A stretch of DNA of 64,000 nt from assembly GCF_004362515.1 (NCBI RefSeq), contig NZ_SNXU01000001.1, positions 1,550,001 to 1,614,000 of the forward strand. The letters are read 5' to 3'. The notes beneath the pieces were generated by a model, which saw nothing but the letters and a program-made list of their open reading frames with translations, made no database searches and was not told the DNA's origin. Shown here piece after piece: positions 50,666 to 59,533 of the stretch. Numbering within the stretch: the stretch's first letter is position 1; each line of letters opens with the position of its first letter. A program made the position numbers and the translations under genes. This stretch comes from Actinokineospora alba (GTDB lineage: Bacteria > Actinomycetota > Actinomycetes > Mycobacteriales > Pseudonocardiaceae).

Positions 50666-50691
50666 CTAGCAAAATCTCTAGATCTTGTTAG
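50666..50691. promoter_or_regulatory. 26-bp imperfect palindrome upstream of the ROK kinase
   Basis: CTAGCAAAATCT paired with AGATCTTGTTAG around CT. Ten of 13 arm positions pair. It is AT-rich in a GC-rich setting and lies 36 bp before the start codon, consistent with an operator. Confidence 0.5.
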
Positions 50692-50727
50692 ACCAGCGGA
50701 GACGACCATCGACGGCATACTTCTCGG

Positions 50728-51642
50728 GTGGCTTACCTGGGTATTGACGTCGGCGGGACCAAGATCGCGGCCGGAATCGTCGACGGCGACGGTGAAGTGC
50801 TGGAACGCCTGCAGGTCCCGACGCCCGAAGGCGACGCCGACACGGTGTTCGCGGCGATCGAGGAGTGCGTGCGGCAGCTGGACACCGAGGTCGACGGTGT
50901 CGGCGTGGCCAGCGCGGGACCGCTGGACCTGCGCGCAGGCACCGTCTCGCCGGTCAACATCCCCGAGTGGCGCGGCTTCCCGCTGCGCGACCGGGTGCGA
51001 CAGCTCTTCCCCGACAACAACGTCGTCCTGGCCAACGACGGCCTGTGCATGGCGCTCGGCGAGCACTGGGTGGGTGCGGGCCGCGGGACCGACGACCTGA
51101 TCGGCCTGGTCGTCTCCACCGGTGTCGGCGGCGGGCTCGTCCTCGGCGGCCGCGCGTACCCGGGTCGCACCGGCAACGCCGGGCACATCGGGCACACCGC
51201 CGTCGACGTCGAGCCGGACTGCCCCTGCGGCGGCGTGGGCTGCGTCGAGGTTCGCGCGAGCGGGCCGAACCTGGTGACCTGGGCCCGATCACAGGGCTGG
51301 AAGGCCCCGGACGACGCCGACGCGAAGGCACTGGCGGACGCGGCGATGGCGGGCGACAAGATCGCGAACGCCGCGTTCGAGCGCAGCGGGCAGGCGGTCG
51401 GCATGGCGATCGCCGCGACCGCCGTGATGTTCGATCTCGAGCTCGCGGTGGTCGGCGGCGGGGTGGCCCAGGCCGGTGAGTTGCTGTTCGCTCCCATTCG
51501 TTCGGCGGTCGCCCGGCACGCCAAGTTGACGTATGTGAGCGATTTGCGGGTGGTTCCCGCCGAATTGGGCAAAGACGCGGGGATCGTCGGCGCCGCGTCG
51601 CTCGTGGCGCGACCTGCGACGATGCCAACTCCACCCGAATAG
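50728..51642 (+). CDS. ROK-family sugar kinase (glucokinase type)
   Basis: A 304-residue kinase from GTG 50728, with no clear ribosome site, possibly translated leaderless. ROK motifs: LGIDVGGTKIAAGIVD (phosphate 1), VGVASAGPLD, LANDGLCMALGEH (catalytic Asp), VVSTGVGGGLVLGG (phosphate 2) and the zinc cluster CPCGGVGCVE. It phosphorylates glucose or a related hexose with ATP. No transporter or HTH domain is attached. Confidence 0.93.
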   Translation: MAYLGIDVGGTKIAAGIVDGDGEVLERLQVPTPEGDADTVFAAIEECVRQLDTEVDGVGVASAGPLDLRAGTVSPVNIPEWRGFPLRDRVRQLFPDNNVVLANDGLCMALGEHWVGAGRGTDDLIGLVVSTGVGGGLVLGGRAYPGRTGNAGHIGHTAVDVEPDCPCGGVGCVEVRASGPNLVTWARSQGWKAPDDADAKALADAAMAGDKIANAAFERSGQAVGMAIAATAVMFDLELAVVGGGVAQAGELLFAPIRSAVARHAKLTYVSDLRVVPAELGKDAGIVGAASLVARPATMPTPPE

Positions 51643-51745
51643 GCCAACAGTCGACTCCGGTGATCGCTTCCGGTCAGCGAATCACTCGATCGGCGTGCCT
51701 TGTCGCGCGCCTTCCGTTCGTCGCTGAACACGCTCCGCTCACCGT

Positions 51746-51759
51746 CTACTTCGAAGTAG
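51746..51759. promoter_or_regulatory. TACT-N4-AGTA palindrome upstream of a small membrane protein
   Basis: CTACTTCGAAGTAG is a perfect 14-bp palindrome matching the motif at the lipid genes. It is 19 bp before the ATG at 51779. Confidence 0.6.
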
Positions 51760-51778
51760 GAGCGAGTTCTTCGGCCGA

Positions 51779-52144
51779 ATGGCGGCAGACTTAACGGCGA
51801 CTCGGGCAGACCTAAGGAGTTCGACAGCTTTGGCCGTTAAAGGACCAGAGTCCACCAGCGCGGAACACCGCCGCGCCGTGCACCTGACTTACGTGCCGCC
51901 CCCGGCTGACCGCACCATCCCGTCGCCGAGGTCGGAACCCACGCCCGCGCACCGTTCCGCGGGGGAGAAGTTCATGCTCGCCGCCGAGCGCGTGCTGGGC
52001 GGCTTGGCGCCGACGCTGCGCCAGGCGCTGATGATGTCGGGCGTCGCCGTGGGCGGGCTCGTCATCGTCGCGCTCACCGCGGGCATCGCGATCGCCGGCG
52101 TGGTCGCCGTCGTCTTGGCCGGGGTGGCGTACTTGCAGAGGTAG
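51779..52144 (+). CDS. Small membrane protein of unknown function
   Basis: 121 residues. Residues 1-65 are hydrophilic and proline-rich. Residues ~70-85 are amphipathic (MLAAERVLGGLAPTLRQALMM). Residues ~86-118 are one long hydrophobic stretch (GVAVGGLVIVALTAGIAIAGVVAVVLAGVAYL), possibly two short helices. I recognise no family. The upstream palindrome suggests regulation by the lipid TetR protein. Confidence 0.65.
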   Translation: MAADLTATRADLRSSTALAVKGPESTSAEHRRAVHLTYVPPPADRTIPSPRSEPTPAHRSAGEKFMLAAERVLGGLAPTLRQALMMSGVAVGGLVIVALTAGIAIAGVVAVVLAGVAYLQR

Positions 52145-52174
52145 GTGCGCGCGGGTCAAGTGCCCGCGCGCACC
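52144..52174. terminator. Bidirectional hairpin
   Basis: GGTGCGCGCGGG (52144-52155) pairs with CCCGCGCGCACC (52163-52174). It lies between convergent genes. Confidence 0.75.
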
Positions 52175-52180
52175 TCGCCC

Positions 52181-53824
52181 CTAGTGCGCGCCGATCTTCT
52201 TCAGCTTCTTGTCGCCCTCGTCGACGTGGTAGTCGCCGAGGTTGGTTTCATCCGTGCCGTTGAACGTGCGCATCCGCCGTGCGATCACCGTGACGATCAC
52301 CGCGACGACCAGGTTCGCCGCGAGCGCCAGGATGCCCGCGTAGATCATCATGCTGTTGCCCGCGAACGGGTGCCAGCCGAAGAAGCCCAGGTCGTTGAGC
52401 TTGAGCGCCGACGACCCGAAGTGCTGACGCTTCCCGTCCGCGCTGGGGATGTTGTAGAGCAGCCACATTCCCCAGGCCATACCCACGGTCCAGCCCGCGA
52501 TCAGGCCGCGCATGTGGAACCACCGTGTGTAGAGCGCGATGGCCACCGCGGGGAGCGTCTGCAGGATCATCACGCCGCCGATGAGCTGCAGGTCGATCGA
52601 GAACTGCGGGTCGATGAACAGGATGAACGCGACCGCGCCGAACTTGACCACCAGCGACGCCAGCTTGGCCTGCTTGGCCTCCTGGGCGGGCGTGGCGTCC
52701 TTGTGCATGAACTCCTTGTAGACGTTGCGCGTCCACAGGTTCGCCGCGGCGATCGACATGATCGCGGCGGGCACCAGGGCGCCGATGCCGATCGCGGCGA
52801 ACGCGATGCCCGCGAACCATGACGGGAACTGCTCCTGGAACAGGACGGGCACGATGGTGTTCGTGTCGGCCTTACCGGTCGCCTGGTTGGTGATCGGCTT
52901 CGTGCCCGCCGAGATCGCCATGTAGCCGAGCAGCGCGAGCAGGCCGAGGACCAGCGAGTACGCGGGCAGCGCGGACATGTTCCGCTTGATCACCTTGCGC
53001 CCGCGGGAGGCGAGCACACCGGTGATCGAGTGCGGGTACAGGAACAGCGCGAGCGCCGAGCCAAGGGCCAGGGTCGCGTACTGCAGCTGGTTGTTCGCGT
53101 TGAGCAGCAGGCCATCGCCCGCCGCCGGCGTCGCCTTGAACTTCTCGTCGGCGGAGCTGAAGATCTCGCTCCAGCCGCCGAGCTTGATCGGCAGGTAGAT
53201 CACCGCGACGATGATCACCACGTAGATCAGGATGTCCTTGACGAACGCGATCAGCGCGGGTGCCCGCAGGCCCGACTGGTAGGTGTAGACCGCGAGGACG
53301 ATGAAGGCGATCAGCAGCGGCAGGTGCCCGAGGAAGCCGGAGCCGTTGAACCCGAGCGTGCGCAGCACCGCCTCCAGGCCGACCAGCTGCAGCGCGATGT
53401 ACGGCATGGTGGCGACGATGCCGGTGATCGCGATCAGCAGCGCCAGCAGCGGCGAGCCGTAGCGGCCGCGGACGAAGTCGGCCGGGGTGACGTAGCCGTG
53501 GACCCGCGAGACCGACCACATGCGCAGCAGCGGCATGAAGACGATCGGGTAGACGATCACCGTGTACGGCAGGGCGAAGAAGCCCGCGGCGCCCGCGCTG
53601 AACATGAGCGCCGGGACCGCGACGAAGGTGTACGCGGTGTAGAGGTCGCCACCGATCAGGAACCACGTGATCCACGAGCCGAACTTGCGCCCGCCCAGTC
53701 CCCACTCGTCGAGGTGTTCGAGCGTCTCCCCGGCCTTCCACTTGGCGGCCACGAAGCCCATGACGGTGACCACGCCGAACAGCAGGGCGAAGACGATCAG
53801 CTCGGTCCAGTGCAGGTCGTTCAC
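52181..53824 (-). CDS. mctP: Monocarboxylate/sodium:solute symporter (MctP-type)
   Basis: A 547-residue SSS-family permease with about 13 hydrophobic helices. Family motifs: GGRKFGSWITWFLIGGDLYTAYTFVAVPALMFSAGAAGFFALPYTVIVYP at the N-terminus and PHSITGVLASRGRKVIKRNMSALP. MctP-type proteins take up short organic acids such as lactate, pyruvate and acetate with cations. The 4-bp overlap with DUF3311 is the usual arrangement. It sits near PEP carboxykinase, compatible with growth on organic acids. Confidence 0.9.
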   Translation of the reverse strand: MNDLHWTELIVFALLFGVVTVMGFVAAKWKAGETLEHLDEWGLGGRKFGSWITWFLIGGDLYTAYTFVAVPALMFSAGAAGFFALPYTVIVYPIVFMPLLRMWSVSRVHGYVTPADFVRGRYGSPLLALLIAITGIVATMPYIALQLVGLEAVLRTLGFNGSGFLGHLPLLIAFIVLAVYTYQSGLRAPALIAFVKDILIYVVIIVAVIYLPIKLGGWSEIFSSADEKFKATPAAGDGLLLNANNQLQYATLALGSALALFLYPHSITGVLASRGRKVIKRNMSALPAYSLVLGLLALLGYMAISAGTKPITNQATGKADTNTIVPVLFQEQFPSWFAGIAFAAIGIGALVPAAIMSIAAANLWTRNVYKEFMHKDATPAQEAKQAKLASLVVKFGAVAFILFIDPQFSIDLQLIGGVMILQTLPAVAIALYTRWFHMRGLIAGWTVGMAWGMWLLYNIPSADGKRQHFGSSALKLNDLGFFGWHPFAGNSMMIYAGILALAANLVVAVIVTVIARRMRTFNGTDETNLGDYHVDEGDKKLKKIGAH

Positions 53825-54102
53825 CGGCTCGTCCCTTCATCCAGGTCGTCCACGTCGAGGCCGACGCCTGGCGCGGGCTTCGTCGGCTCGTCCGCCGTCT
53901 TGAAGAAGACGAGCGTCGTGCACAGGACGCCGACGGGAATCCCGACGAACTGGAACCAGTAGTAGAAGGGCATTCCGAACAGCTCAGGGCCGGTTCGGTT
54001 GAAGAGCGGCGTGATCAACCAGAGCAGCGGAACCGCCAGCAGCAGGTTCCATGGGCTCCACCTCAGTGTGGAGCCCCTTTTCCCAGGCAGGGCCATTGGC
54101 AT
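53821..54102 (-). CDS. DUF3311 symporter partner
   Basis: A 93-residue protein with two membrane helices: SPWNLLLAVPLLWLITPLFN and PFYYWFQFVGIPVGVLCTTLVFF, joined by the short loop RTGPELFGM. DUF3311 proteins are encoded immediately upstream of SSS-type symporters, which they probably assist. It overlaps the symporter start by ATGA. Confidence 0.88.
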   Translation of the reverse strand: MPMALPGKRGSTLRWSPWNLLLAVPLLWLITPLFNRTGPELFGMPFYYWFQFVGIPVGVLCTTLVFFKTADEPTKPAPGVGLDVDDLDEGTSR

Positions 54103-54162
54103 ACCTCGCTCGCTTCGCGGGAGTGTTGCCGGGAAACAGTAGAGCGCGAGGGCGTTCGCGTC

Positions 54163-54176
54163 ACCAGTTAACTGGT
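54163..54176. promoter_or_regulatory. 14-bp palindrome upstream of the symporter operon
   Basis: ACCAGTTAACTGGT is perfect. It lies 60 bp before the DUF3311 start and is a candidate operator for control of organic-acid uptake. Confidence 0.5.
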
Positions 54177-54262
54177 AACGAATTCATGCCGCGATTCGCC
54201 AACGGCAGGGCAAGCGTCCACAGGCTGTGCACAACTTTATCCACAGGCTGTGGACAGTAACT

Positions 54263-54490
54263 TCAGAGGTCGAAGGCCGAAACGCTGTGCTGTTCGGCGA
54301 GTCGATCACCGATGATCAACAGGCAGGGCAGGCATCGGGGCCCTTCGTGCGTGGAGCCGATCTTGCCGAACGGCACGCTGTGCGTGCACGCGGCCTCGAC
54401 GAAACTCGCAGGCCGCTCATCGCTGGGAAAGGCGTGCACCCGTTCGTCGTATCCCGATCGCCGCCACCGCCATCTATCCGCCTCGCCCAT
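54263..54490 (-). CDS. Small hypothetical protein with Cys/His cluster
   Basis: 75 residues, starting MGEADRWRWRRSGYDERVHA. The pattern E-A-A-C-T-H-S-V-P ... GPRCLPCLLIIGDRLAE (a C-x-H and a C-x2-C) suggests zinc binding. The composition is not like the shadow frames around it, and I recall similar actinobacterial small proteins. Not in an obvious operon. Confidence 0.55.
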   Translation of the reverse strand: MGEADRWRWRRSGYDERVHAFPSDERPASFVEAACTHSVPFGKIGSTHEGPRCLPCLLIIGDRLAEQHSVSAFDL

Positions 54491-54564
54491 TGTCCTCAGC
54501 CTCCCTGAATCGTGATCGTCCTTCTAAGGGGACAGGACAACACGCTGATGGTGACGCTGAAAAC

Positions 54565-54600
54565 GCCGGAAGGCCACCACGAATCTCGTGGTGGCCTTCC
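54565..54600 (-). terminator. Terminator after pckG (minus strand)
   Basis: 15-base arms (54568-54582 and 54586-54600), followed on the minus strand by a T-rich segment (AAAAC on the plus strand). Confidence 0.8.
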
Positions 54601-54615
54601 CGGTTTTGCCAGTTG

Positions 54616-56439
54616 CTAGCCCAAACGCTGCTTGAGCGCCTCGAACTCGTCGCGCAGCGGGGTCGGCAGCTTGTCGCCGATCTTGTCGAACCACTCCTCG
54701 ATGAGGGGCAGCTCGGCCTTCCACTCGTCGACATCGACCTTCAGCGCGGCCTCGATGTCGGCACGGTCGCCTTCGACGCCCTCAAGGTCGAGGTCGTCGA
54801 TGGTCGGCACGTAGCCGATCGGGGTCTCCACAGCCGCGGCCTTGCCCTCGATGCGCTCGATGGCCCACTTCAGCACGCGGGAGTTCTCACCGAATCCAGG
54901 CCACAGGAACTGCTTCTCGTCGCCACGGCGGAACCAGTTGACGTAGAAGATCTTCGGCAGCTTGGTCGCGTCGGCGCTCTTGCCGGTCTCGATCCAGTGC
55001 TTGAAGTAGTCACCGGCGTGGTAGCCGATGAACGGCAGCATCGCCATCGGGTCGCGGCGCACGACACCGACCTGGCCGACCGCGGCCGCGGTGGTCTCGC
55101 TGGACAGGGTGGCGCCCATGAAGGTGCCGTGCTGCCAGCTGCGCGACTCGGTGACCAGCGGGATCGTGGTGGCGCGGCGGCCACCGAAGAAGATCGCCGA
55201 GATCGGCACGCCGTTGGGGTCGTCCCACTCGGGCGCCTTGGTGTCGCACTGCTCGATCGGGGTGCAGTAGCGCGAGTTCGGGTGCGCGGCCTTCTCGGTG
55301 GACTCCGGGGTCCAGTCCTGCTTCTTCCACGAGGTGAGGTGCTCCGGCGCGTCGCCGATGCCCTCCCACCAGATGTCACCGTCGTCGGTCAGCGCGACGT
55401 TGGTGAACAGCGAGTTGCCCTTGGCGATCGTCTTCATCGCGTTCGGGTTGGTGTGGAAGTCGGTGCCCGGCGCCACGCCGAAGAAGCCGTTCTCCGGGTT
55501 GACGGCGTAGATGCGGCCGTCCTTGCCGAAACGCATCCAGGCGATGTCGTCGCCGATGGTCTCGACCTTCCACCCGGGGATGGTCGGGTCGAGCATCGCG
55601 AGGTTGGTCTTGCCGCAGGCGCTGGGGAAGGCCGCCGCGACGAAGTAGACCTTGTTCTCCGGCGAGGTCAGCTTGAGGATGAGCATGTGCTCGGCCAGCC
55701 AGCCCTCGTCGCGGCCCATCACCGAGGCGATGCGCAGCGAGTAGCACTTCTTGCCGAGCAGCGCGTTGCCGCCGTAGCCGGAGCCGAAGCTCCAGATCAG
55801 CCGCTCCTCGGGGAAGTGCACGATGTACTTGGTGTCGCTGCACGGCCACGCGACGTCGGCCTGGCCGTCTTCGAGCGGCGCGCCGATCGAGTGCAGGGCG
55901 GGGACGAAGTCGCGCTCGGTGCCGTCGGCGTCGACGAAGCGGTTCAGCGCCTTGGTGCCCATCCGGGTCATGATCTTCATCGAGACCACGACGTACTCGG
56001 AGTCGGTGATCTCGACGCCCAGCATCGGGTTCTCCGCGTCGAGCGGGCCCATGCAGAACGGGATCACGTACATCGTGCGGCCGCGCATCGAGCCCCGGTA
56101 GAGCTCGGTCATCACGGCCTTCATCTCGGCCGGGTCCATCCAGTTGTTCGTGGGACCGCAGTCGGCCTCATCCTGCGAGCAGATGTAGGTCCGCTCCTCG
56201 ACGCGCGCGACGTCGTTGGGGTCGGAGGCCGCGTAGAACGAGTTCGGTTTTTTGTCCAGGCGGGTGAAGGTGCCTGCCTCCACCAGCTTGTCCGTCAGCC
56301 GGGTCCACTCCTCTTCGGAGCCGTCGACCCAGACCACCTGGTCCGGAACGGTCAGTTCTGCCACCTCGCGCACCCACGCCAGGAGCCGCTGGTGCGTCGT
56401 CGGTGCCTGGTCAACGCCAGGGATTGTCACTGCCGTCAT
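54616..56439 (-). CDS. pckG: Phosphoenolpyruvate carboxykinase (GTP)
   Basis: 607 residues, the usual size for the GTP-dependent class. It converts oxaloacetate to PEP with GTP at the start of gluconeogenesis. Motifs: GSMRGRTMYVIPFCMGPL, the P-loop in AAAFPSACGKTNLAML (with the reactive Cys) and DDIAWMRFGKDGRIYAVNPE. Guanine-nucleotide-class features such as FFGGRRATTIPLV are present. Start ATG 56439 with AGGAG upstream. Its neighbours do not share an operon with it. Confidence 0.97.
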   Translation of the reverse strand: MTAVTIPGVDQAPTTHQRLLAWVREVAELTVPDQVVWVDGSEEEWTRLTDKLVEAGTFTRLDKKPNSFYAASDPNDVARVEERTYICSQDEADCGPTNNWMDPAEMKAVMTELYRGSMRGRTMYVIPFCMGPLDAENPMLGVEITDSEYVVVSMKIMTRMGTKALNRFVDADGTERDFVPALHSIGAPLEDGQADVAWPCSDTKYIVHFPEERLIWSFGSGYGGNALLGKKCYSLRIASVMGRDEGWLAEHMLILKLTSPENKVYFVAAAFPSACGKTNLAMLDPTIPGWKVETIGDDIAWMRFGKDGRIYAVNPENGFFGVAPGTDFHTNPNAMKTIAKGNSLFTNVALTDDGDIWWEGIGDAPEHLTSWKKQDWTPESTEKAAHPNSRYCTPIEQCDTKAPEWDDPNGVPISAIFFGGRRATTIPLVTESRSWQHGTFMGATLSSETTAAAVGQVGVVRRDPMAMLPFIGYHAGDYFKHWIETGKSADATKLPKIFYVNWFRRGDEKQFLWPGFGENSRVLKWAIERIEGKAAAVETPIGYVPTIDDLDLEGVEGDRADIEAALKVDVDEWKAELPLIEEWFDKIGDKLPTPLRDEFEALKQRLG

Positions 56440-56755
56440 CTCGCCTCGTCTCCTGACTGAACGCCGAAATGCCGATCAGGACGCCATCTGTCCTGGAGGG
56501 ACCGACGGCGTCCTCATCGAATGGCTGCGCGCCCGCTTCGGATGAAGCGGGTCCGTGCCATGAAGGAATGCATTGAGGCTAGCGAAGTGACTGCCAGGTA
56601 ACCGAGACCTGTCCTGTCGGTTCTCTCACAGGAACGATAAGGGAATCGATTCAGTACACGGATGCGTAGTCACAAATCGGACATCCACCTGTCCGTTCTG
56701 CGAACTCGGCCCGCGAAACGTGAGTCTTCCCACGTCACAGGTGTTGACCAAGAAA
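56440..56755 (-). other. pckG upstream region
   Basis: About 315 bp with no supported gene. It must contain the pckG promoter. I saw an inverted CCTGTC...GACAGG-like element around 56607-56637 but nothing strong enough to name. Confidence 0.4.
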
Positions 56756-56787
56756 AGATCCCGGCACGCGGGCGCGCACCGGGATCT
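56756..56787 (-). terminator. Terminator for the DUF6802-like/dynamin operon
   Basis: AGATCCCGG (56756-56764) pairs with CCGGGATCT (56779-56787) across a GC-rich loop. On the minus strand it is followed by TTTCTT. Confidence 0.7.
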
Positions 56788-56813
56788 CTTCAAGCTGACT
56801 GTTCGTGACTAGC

Positions 56814-57584
56814 TCATCCCTGCCAGGCGGAGTCGGAGGCGCTGGTCTTGTCGCCGGAGCCCTCGGACTCGTAGGTGCCGTCGGAGTTGATGTGACCGGT
56901 CTCGACGGTGGTCCACTCGTCTTCGCCGGTGTGCTCGGAGATGGTGACGTCGCCGTCGGCCTCGACCACGATCGCCTGGTCGGCTTCGCCGTCGCCGTCC
57001 GAGTCGGTGAACGCGTAGGTGTTGCCGTCCTCGTCGGTGACGACCGCGGTGTCGTTGGTGCCGTCGCCGTCGGCGTCGTACTCCGCCTTGCCCGCGGACT
57101 GGTCGCCGTCCTTGGTGTCGACGGTGATCTCCTCGCCGCCGGTGCCCTTCGAGTCAGCGGAGTCGTCGGCGTTGTCGTCCTTCGTCGAGGTCGACGTCGC
57201 GTCGGTGCCCTTGTCGTCCTTGTCCGAGTCGTCCTTCGAGGAGGCGCCACCCGCGTCAGCGCCATCCCCCGAGGGCGCTTCGACGGAGTCGGGGTCGGCT
57301 TCGGTCCACTCGCCGGAGGACTCGTCGTACTCGGCGGCGCCGGTGACGTTGCCTTCCTCGTCGAGCTGCACCATCGTGTCCGCGGTGCCGTCGCCGTCGG
57401 TGTCCGTGAACGCCATGTAGCCGTCCTCGGTCTGCACGACGGCGGTGTCGTTGGAGCCGTCCTTGTCGTAGTCGTAGTTCTCTTCGACCTCGTACTCTTC
57501 GCCCCCGACCTCGACGGTCAGCTCGTCCTGGCTCGACGTGTCGTCGGCGGTGGTGTCGTCGGCGCCCGTTTCGTCCACGTACAC
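56814..57584 (-). CDS. Acidic protein with calcium-type DxDxDG repeats (DUF6802-like)
   Basis: 256 residues from GTG 57584, where AAGGGGG provides a ribosome site (the frame is open to 57704). It is extremely acidic. Repeats of the form DxDxDGxxDTAxV occur at YDYDKDGSNDTAVVQ, DTDGDGTADTMVQLD, DADGDGTNDTAVVTDEDG and DSDGDGEADQAIVVEADGD, which resemble thrombospondin-3-type Ca-binding loops. Between the repeats is a Ser/Asp/Lys-rich low-complexity linker. I recall this as the actinobacterial DUF6802 class. No signal peptide. It is downstream of IniA-like dynamin on the same strand with a gap of 116 bases. Confidence 0.75.
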   Translation of the reverse strand: MYVDETGADDTTADDTSSQDELTVEVGGEEYEVEENYDYDKDGSNDTAVVQTEDGYMAFTDTDGDGTADTMVQLDEEGNVTGAAEYDESSGEWTEADPDSVEAPSGDGADAGGASSKDDSDKDDKGTDATSTSTKDDNADDSADSKGTGGEEITVDTKDGDQSAGKAEYDADGDGTNDTAVVTDEDGNTYAFTDSDGDGEADQAIVVEADGDVTISEHTGEDEWTTVETGHINSDGTYESEGSGDKTSASDSAWQG

Positions 57585-57700
57585 GTGGAACCCCCTTACT
57601 GAATCCCTTTCGGGATTGTCCGTCTTTGTTGTGGGTATGACTGACGACCCGTCGGTCCGGTTCCCGGCGTTACCAAAGAACTTCGGTACCGCTGATCGGG

Positions 57701-59533
57701 TCAACCCTTGTCGCGCACGGAGCGGATGCTCGCTAGGAGCTTCTCCGCGCGGTCGCGTCCGGCGACTACGTCGGTCAGGCGCTTGTTTACCACGGTCACC
57801 AGCTTCTGGCGCTCACTCACGTCAAGTCGTAATGCCTTGTCGACCTCACGGAGTTGTTCTTCGATTCCGGCGATCCGCTTGCCCAGTGCCTCATCGAGCG
57901 CGAGCGAGAGCTGCGACTCGGCGTCGATGAGCTGTTCGGACACCAACTGGTCCAAGGTGGAGCGTGAATCGGCGATGGATTCGTTGAGCCAAAGCTTCAT
58001 GTGCTGTTTGTCGGCGGAGTGCTTACGCGTGCGCGCGATCCACCAGCCCGCGCCCAGTCCGATGATGATCGTGGGCACCAACAAGATCGGCGCGGCCACG
58101 GCGCCCGCGATCGGCAGCACCGCCATCTTGCCCGCGCCGAAGCCGCCGGAGATGCCCATGAACACCAGGAGCTTGTCCTCCGCGGTCGGCATCCGCTTCT
58201 CGGCGGCGCGCAGAACCACTTGGGACTGACCGGAGCGGGCGAACTGGGACCGGATGACCTCGAGCTCGTCGGGGCTGAACAGCTCGCTGAGCACGGTGTC
58301 GGCGACCTGGTTGAGCCGGGCGCTGACCGACTGGCTGATCCGGCCGGACACCATCTGCATGGCGGCGTCGACCTGGCCGGGCAGGGCGGCGAGCTTCTCC
58401 CGGTCCGCGGTGTCGATGGCCTGGCGGAACCAGGACTGCAGGTCGCGCATCTGGCGGCTGACCTCGTGGGCGTTCTCCAGCCGGGCGCGCTGGATCTCGC
58501 TGCGCAGCTTGACCTGCCAGCCCTTGGTCGAGGACCGCCGCTCCGAGGTCAGCTCCTCCTTGCGGGCGCGCAGCGTCTCGGCCTCGGCCTCGCCGGTGGT
58601 CAGCGCGCGGCGTTCGTTGTCCAGCTTCACTTTCAGCTCGCCGAGCGCCGAGGACAGCGCGCGCAGCGTGTTCGCCTCCGACAGCATCGCCGAGCGGCCG
58701 ACGAGCAGGGTCTGCAGCGCCTGCTGCAGTTCCACGACGCCGGACTTCTCCTTGAGCATGGTCGCGGCCTCGGGGCTGGGCGCCTTCCCGGCCATGTCGA
58801 ACATCCGCGAGGACACCGGGTGGAAGGTGGCGCCGGCGAAGCGGGGGGCGTGGTCGGTCAGCAGCGCCTGGTTGGCTTCGAGCACCTGCCGCCAGCCGCG
58901 GTACTGATCCACTTTGGACAGCGCGAAGACGACCGTCTCCACCCGCTCGCCGATGTTGGCGAGGAAGTTCAGCTCGCCCAGGGTGAACGGGGCGGACGCG
59001 TCGACGACGAAGAGCAGCGCGGTCGCCGACGCGGCGGCCTCGATGGCCAGTTCGCCGTGCACGGAGTCGAGCCCGCCGACCCCGGGGGTGTCGACGAGGA
59101 CGAGCTTCTCCAGCAGCGGCACGGGTCCGTCGACCTCGACGTAGCGCGGCGGCAGCTCGCCGTCGGGCAGGTCGTGCGCGGCGGACACCCAGTTGATCAG
59201 CTTGCCGAGGTCGACCGGGACCGGCGCGAGCTGGCCGGGGTAGCAGGCCCGGGCCTCCCACTCGTCGGCGTGGCCGAAGATCAGGTAGGTCGCGGTGGCC
59301 ACGTCGGCGTCCACAGGGGACAGACCGGGGGTTTCGATCAGGGCGTTGACCAGCGAGCTCTTGCCTCGGTTGGTCTCACCGACGACCACCACCGACGGCT
59401 TCTTCTTGCGCCGCGAGCGGATCTCCTCGACCCACTGCGCGGACTCCGGCTCGGCTTCGCGGAGCAGGGCGAGCAGCTTCTCCCTGGCCAGCGCGACCTG
59501 CTTGGGCAGCGACAGCGGCTGGGGCTGGGTCAT
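57701..59533 (-). CDS. Dynamin-like GTPase, IniA-type
   Basis: 610 residues from ATG 59533. G1 is VVVVGETNRGKSS (about 48-60), G3 is LVDTPGVGGLD and G4 is VFALSKVDQ. A long helical stalk region follows (LKVKLDNERRALTTGEAEAETLRARKEEL). A hydrophobic pair, MAVLPIAGAVAAPILLVPTIIIGLGAGWWIA, is the membrane-inserting paddle, as in bacterial dynamins and mycobacterial IniA. Such proteins remodel or protect membranes, in mycobacteria in response to cell-wall drugs. It overlaps grpE-like gene by 4 bp. Confidence 0.88.
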   Translation of the reverse strand: MTQPQPLSLPKQVALAREKLLALLREAEPESAQWVEEIRSRRKKKPSVVVVGETNRGKSSLVNALIETPGLSPVDADVATATYLIFGHADEWEARACYPGQLAPVPVDLGKLINWVSAAHDLPDGELPPRYVEVDGPVPLLEKLVLVDTPGVGGLDSVHGELAIEAAASATALLFVVDASAPFTLGELNFLANIGERVETVVFALSKVDQYRGWRQVLEANQALLTDHAPRFAGATFHPVSSRMFDMAGKAPSPEAATMLKEKSGVVELQQALQTLLVGRSAMLSEANTLRALSSALGELKVKLDNERRALTTGEAEAETLRARKEELTSERRSSTKGWQVKLRSEIQRARLENAHEVSRQMRDLQSWFRQAIDTADREKLAALPGQVDAAMQMVSGRISQSVSARLNQVADTVLSELFSPDELEVIRSQFARSGQSQVVLRAAEKRMPTAEDKLLVFMGISGGFGAGKMAVLPIAGAVAAPILLVPTIIIGLGAGWWIARTRKHSADKQHMKLWLNESIADSRSTLDQLVSEQLIDAESQLSLALDEALGKRIAGIEEQLREVDKALRLDVSERQKLVTVVNKRLTDVVAGRDRAEKLLASIRSVRDKG

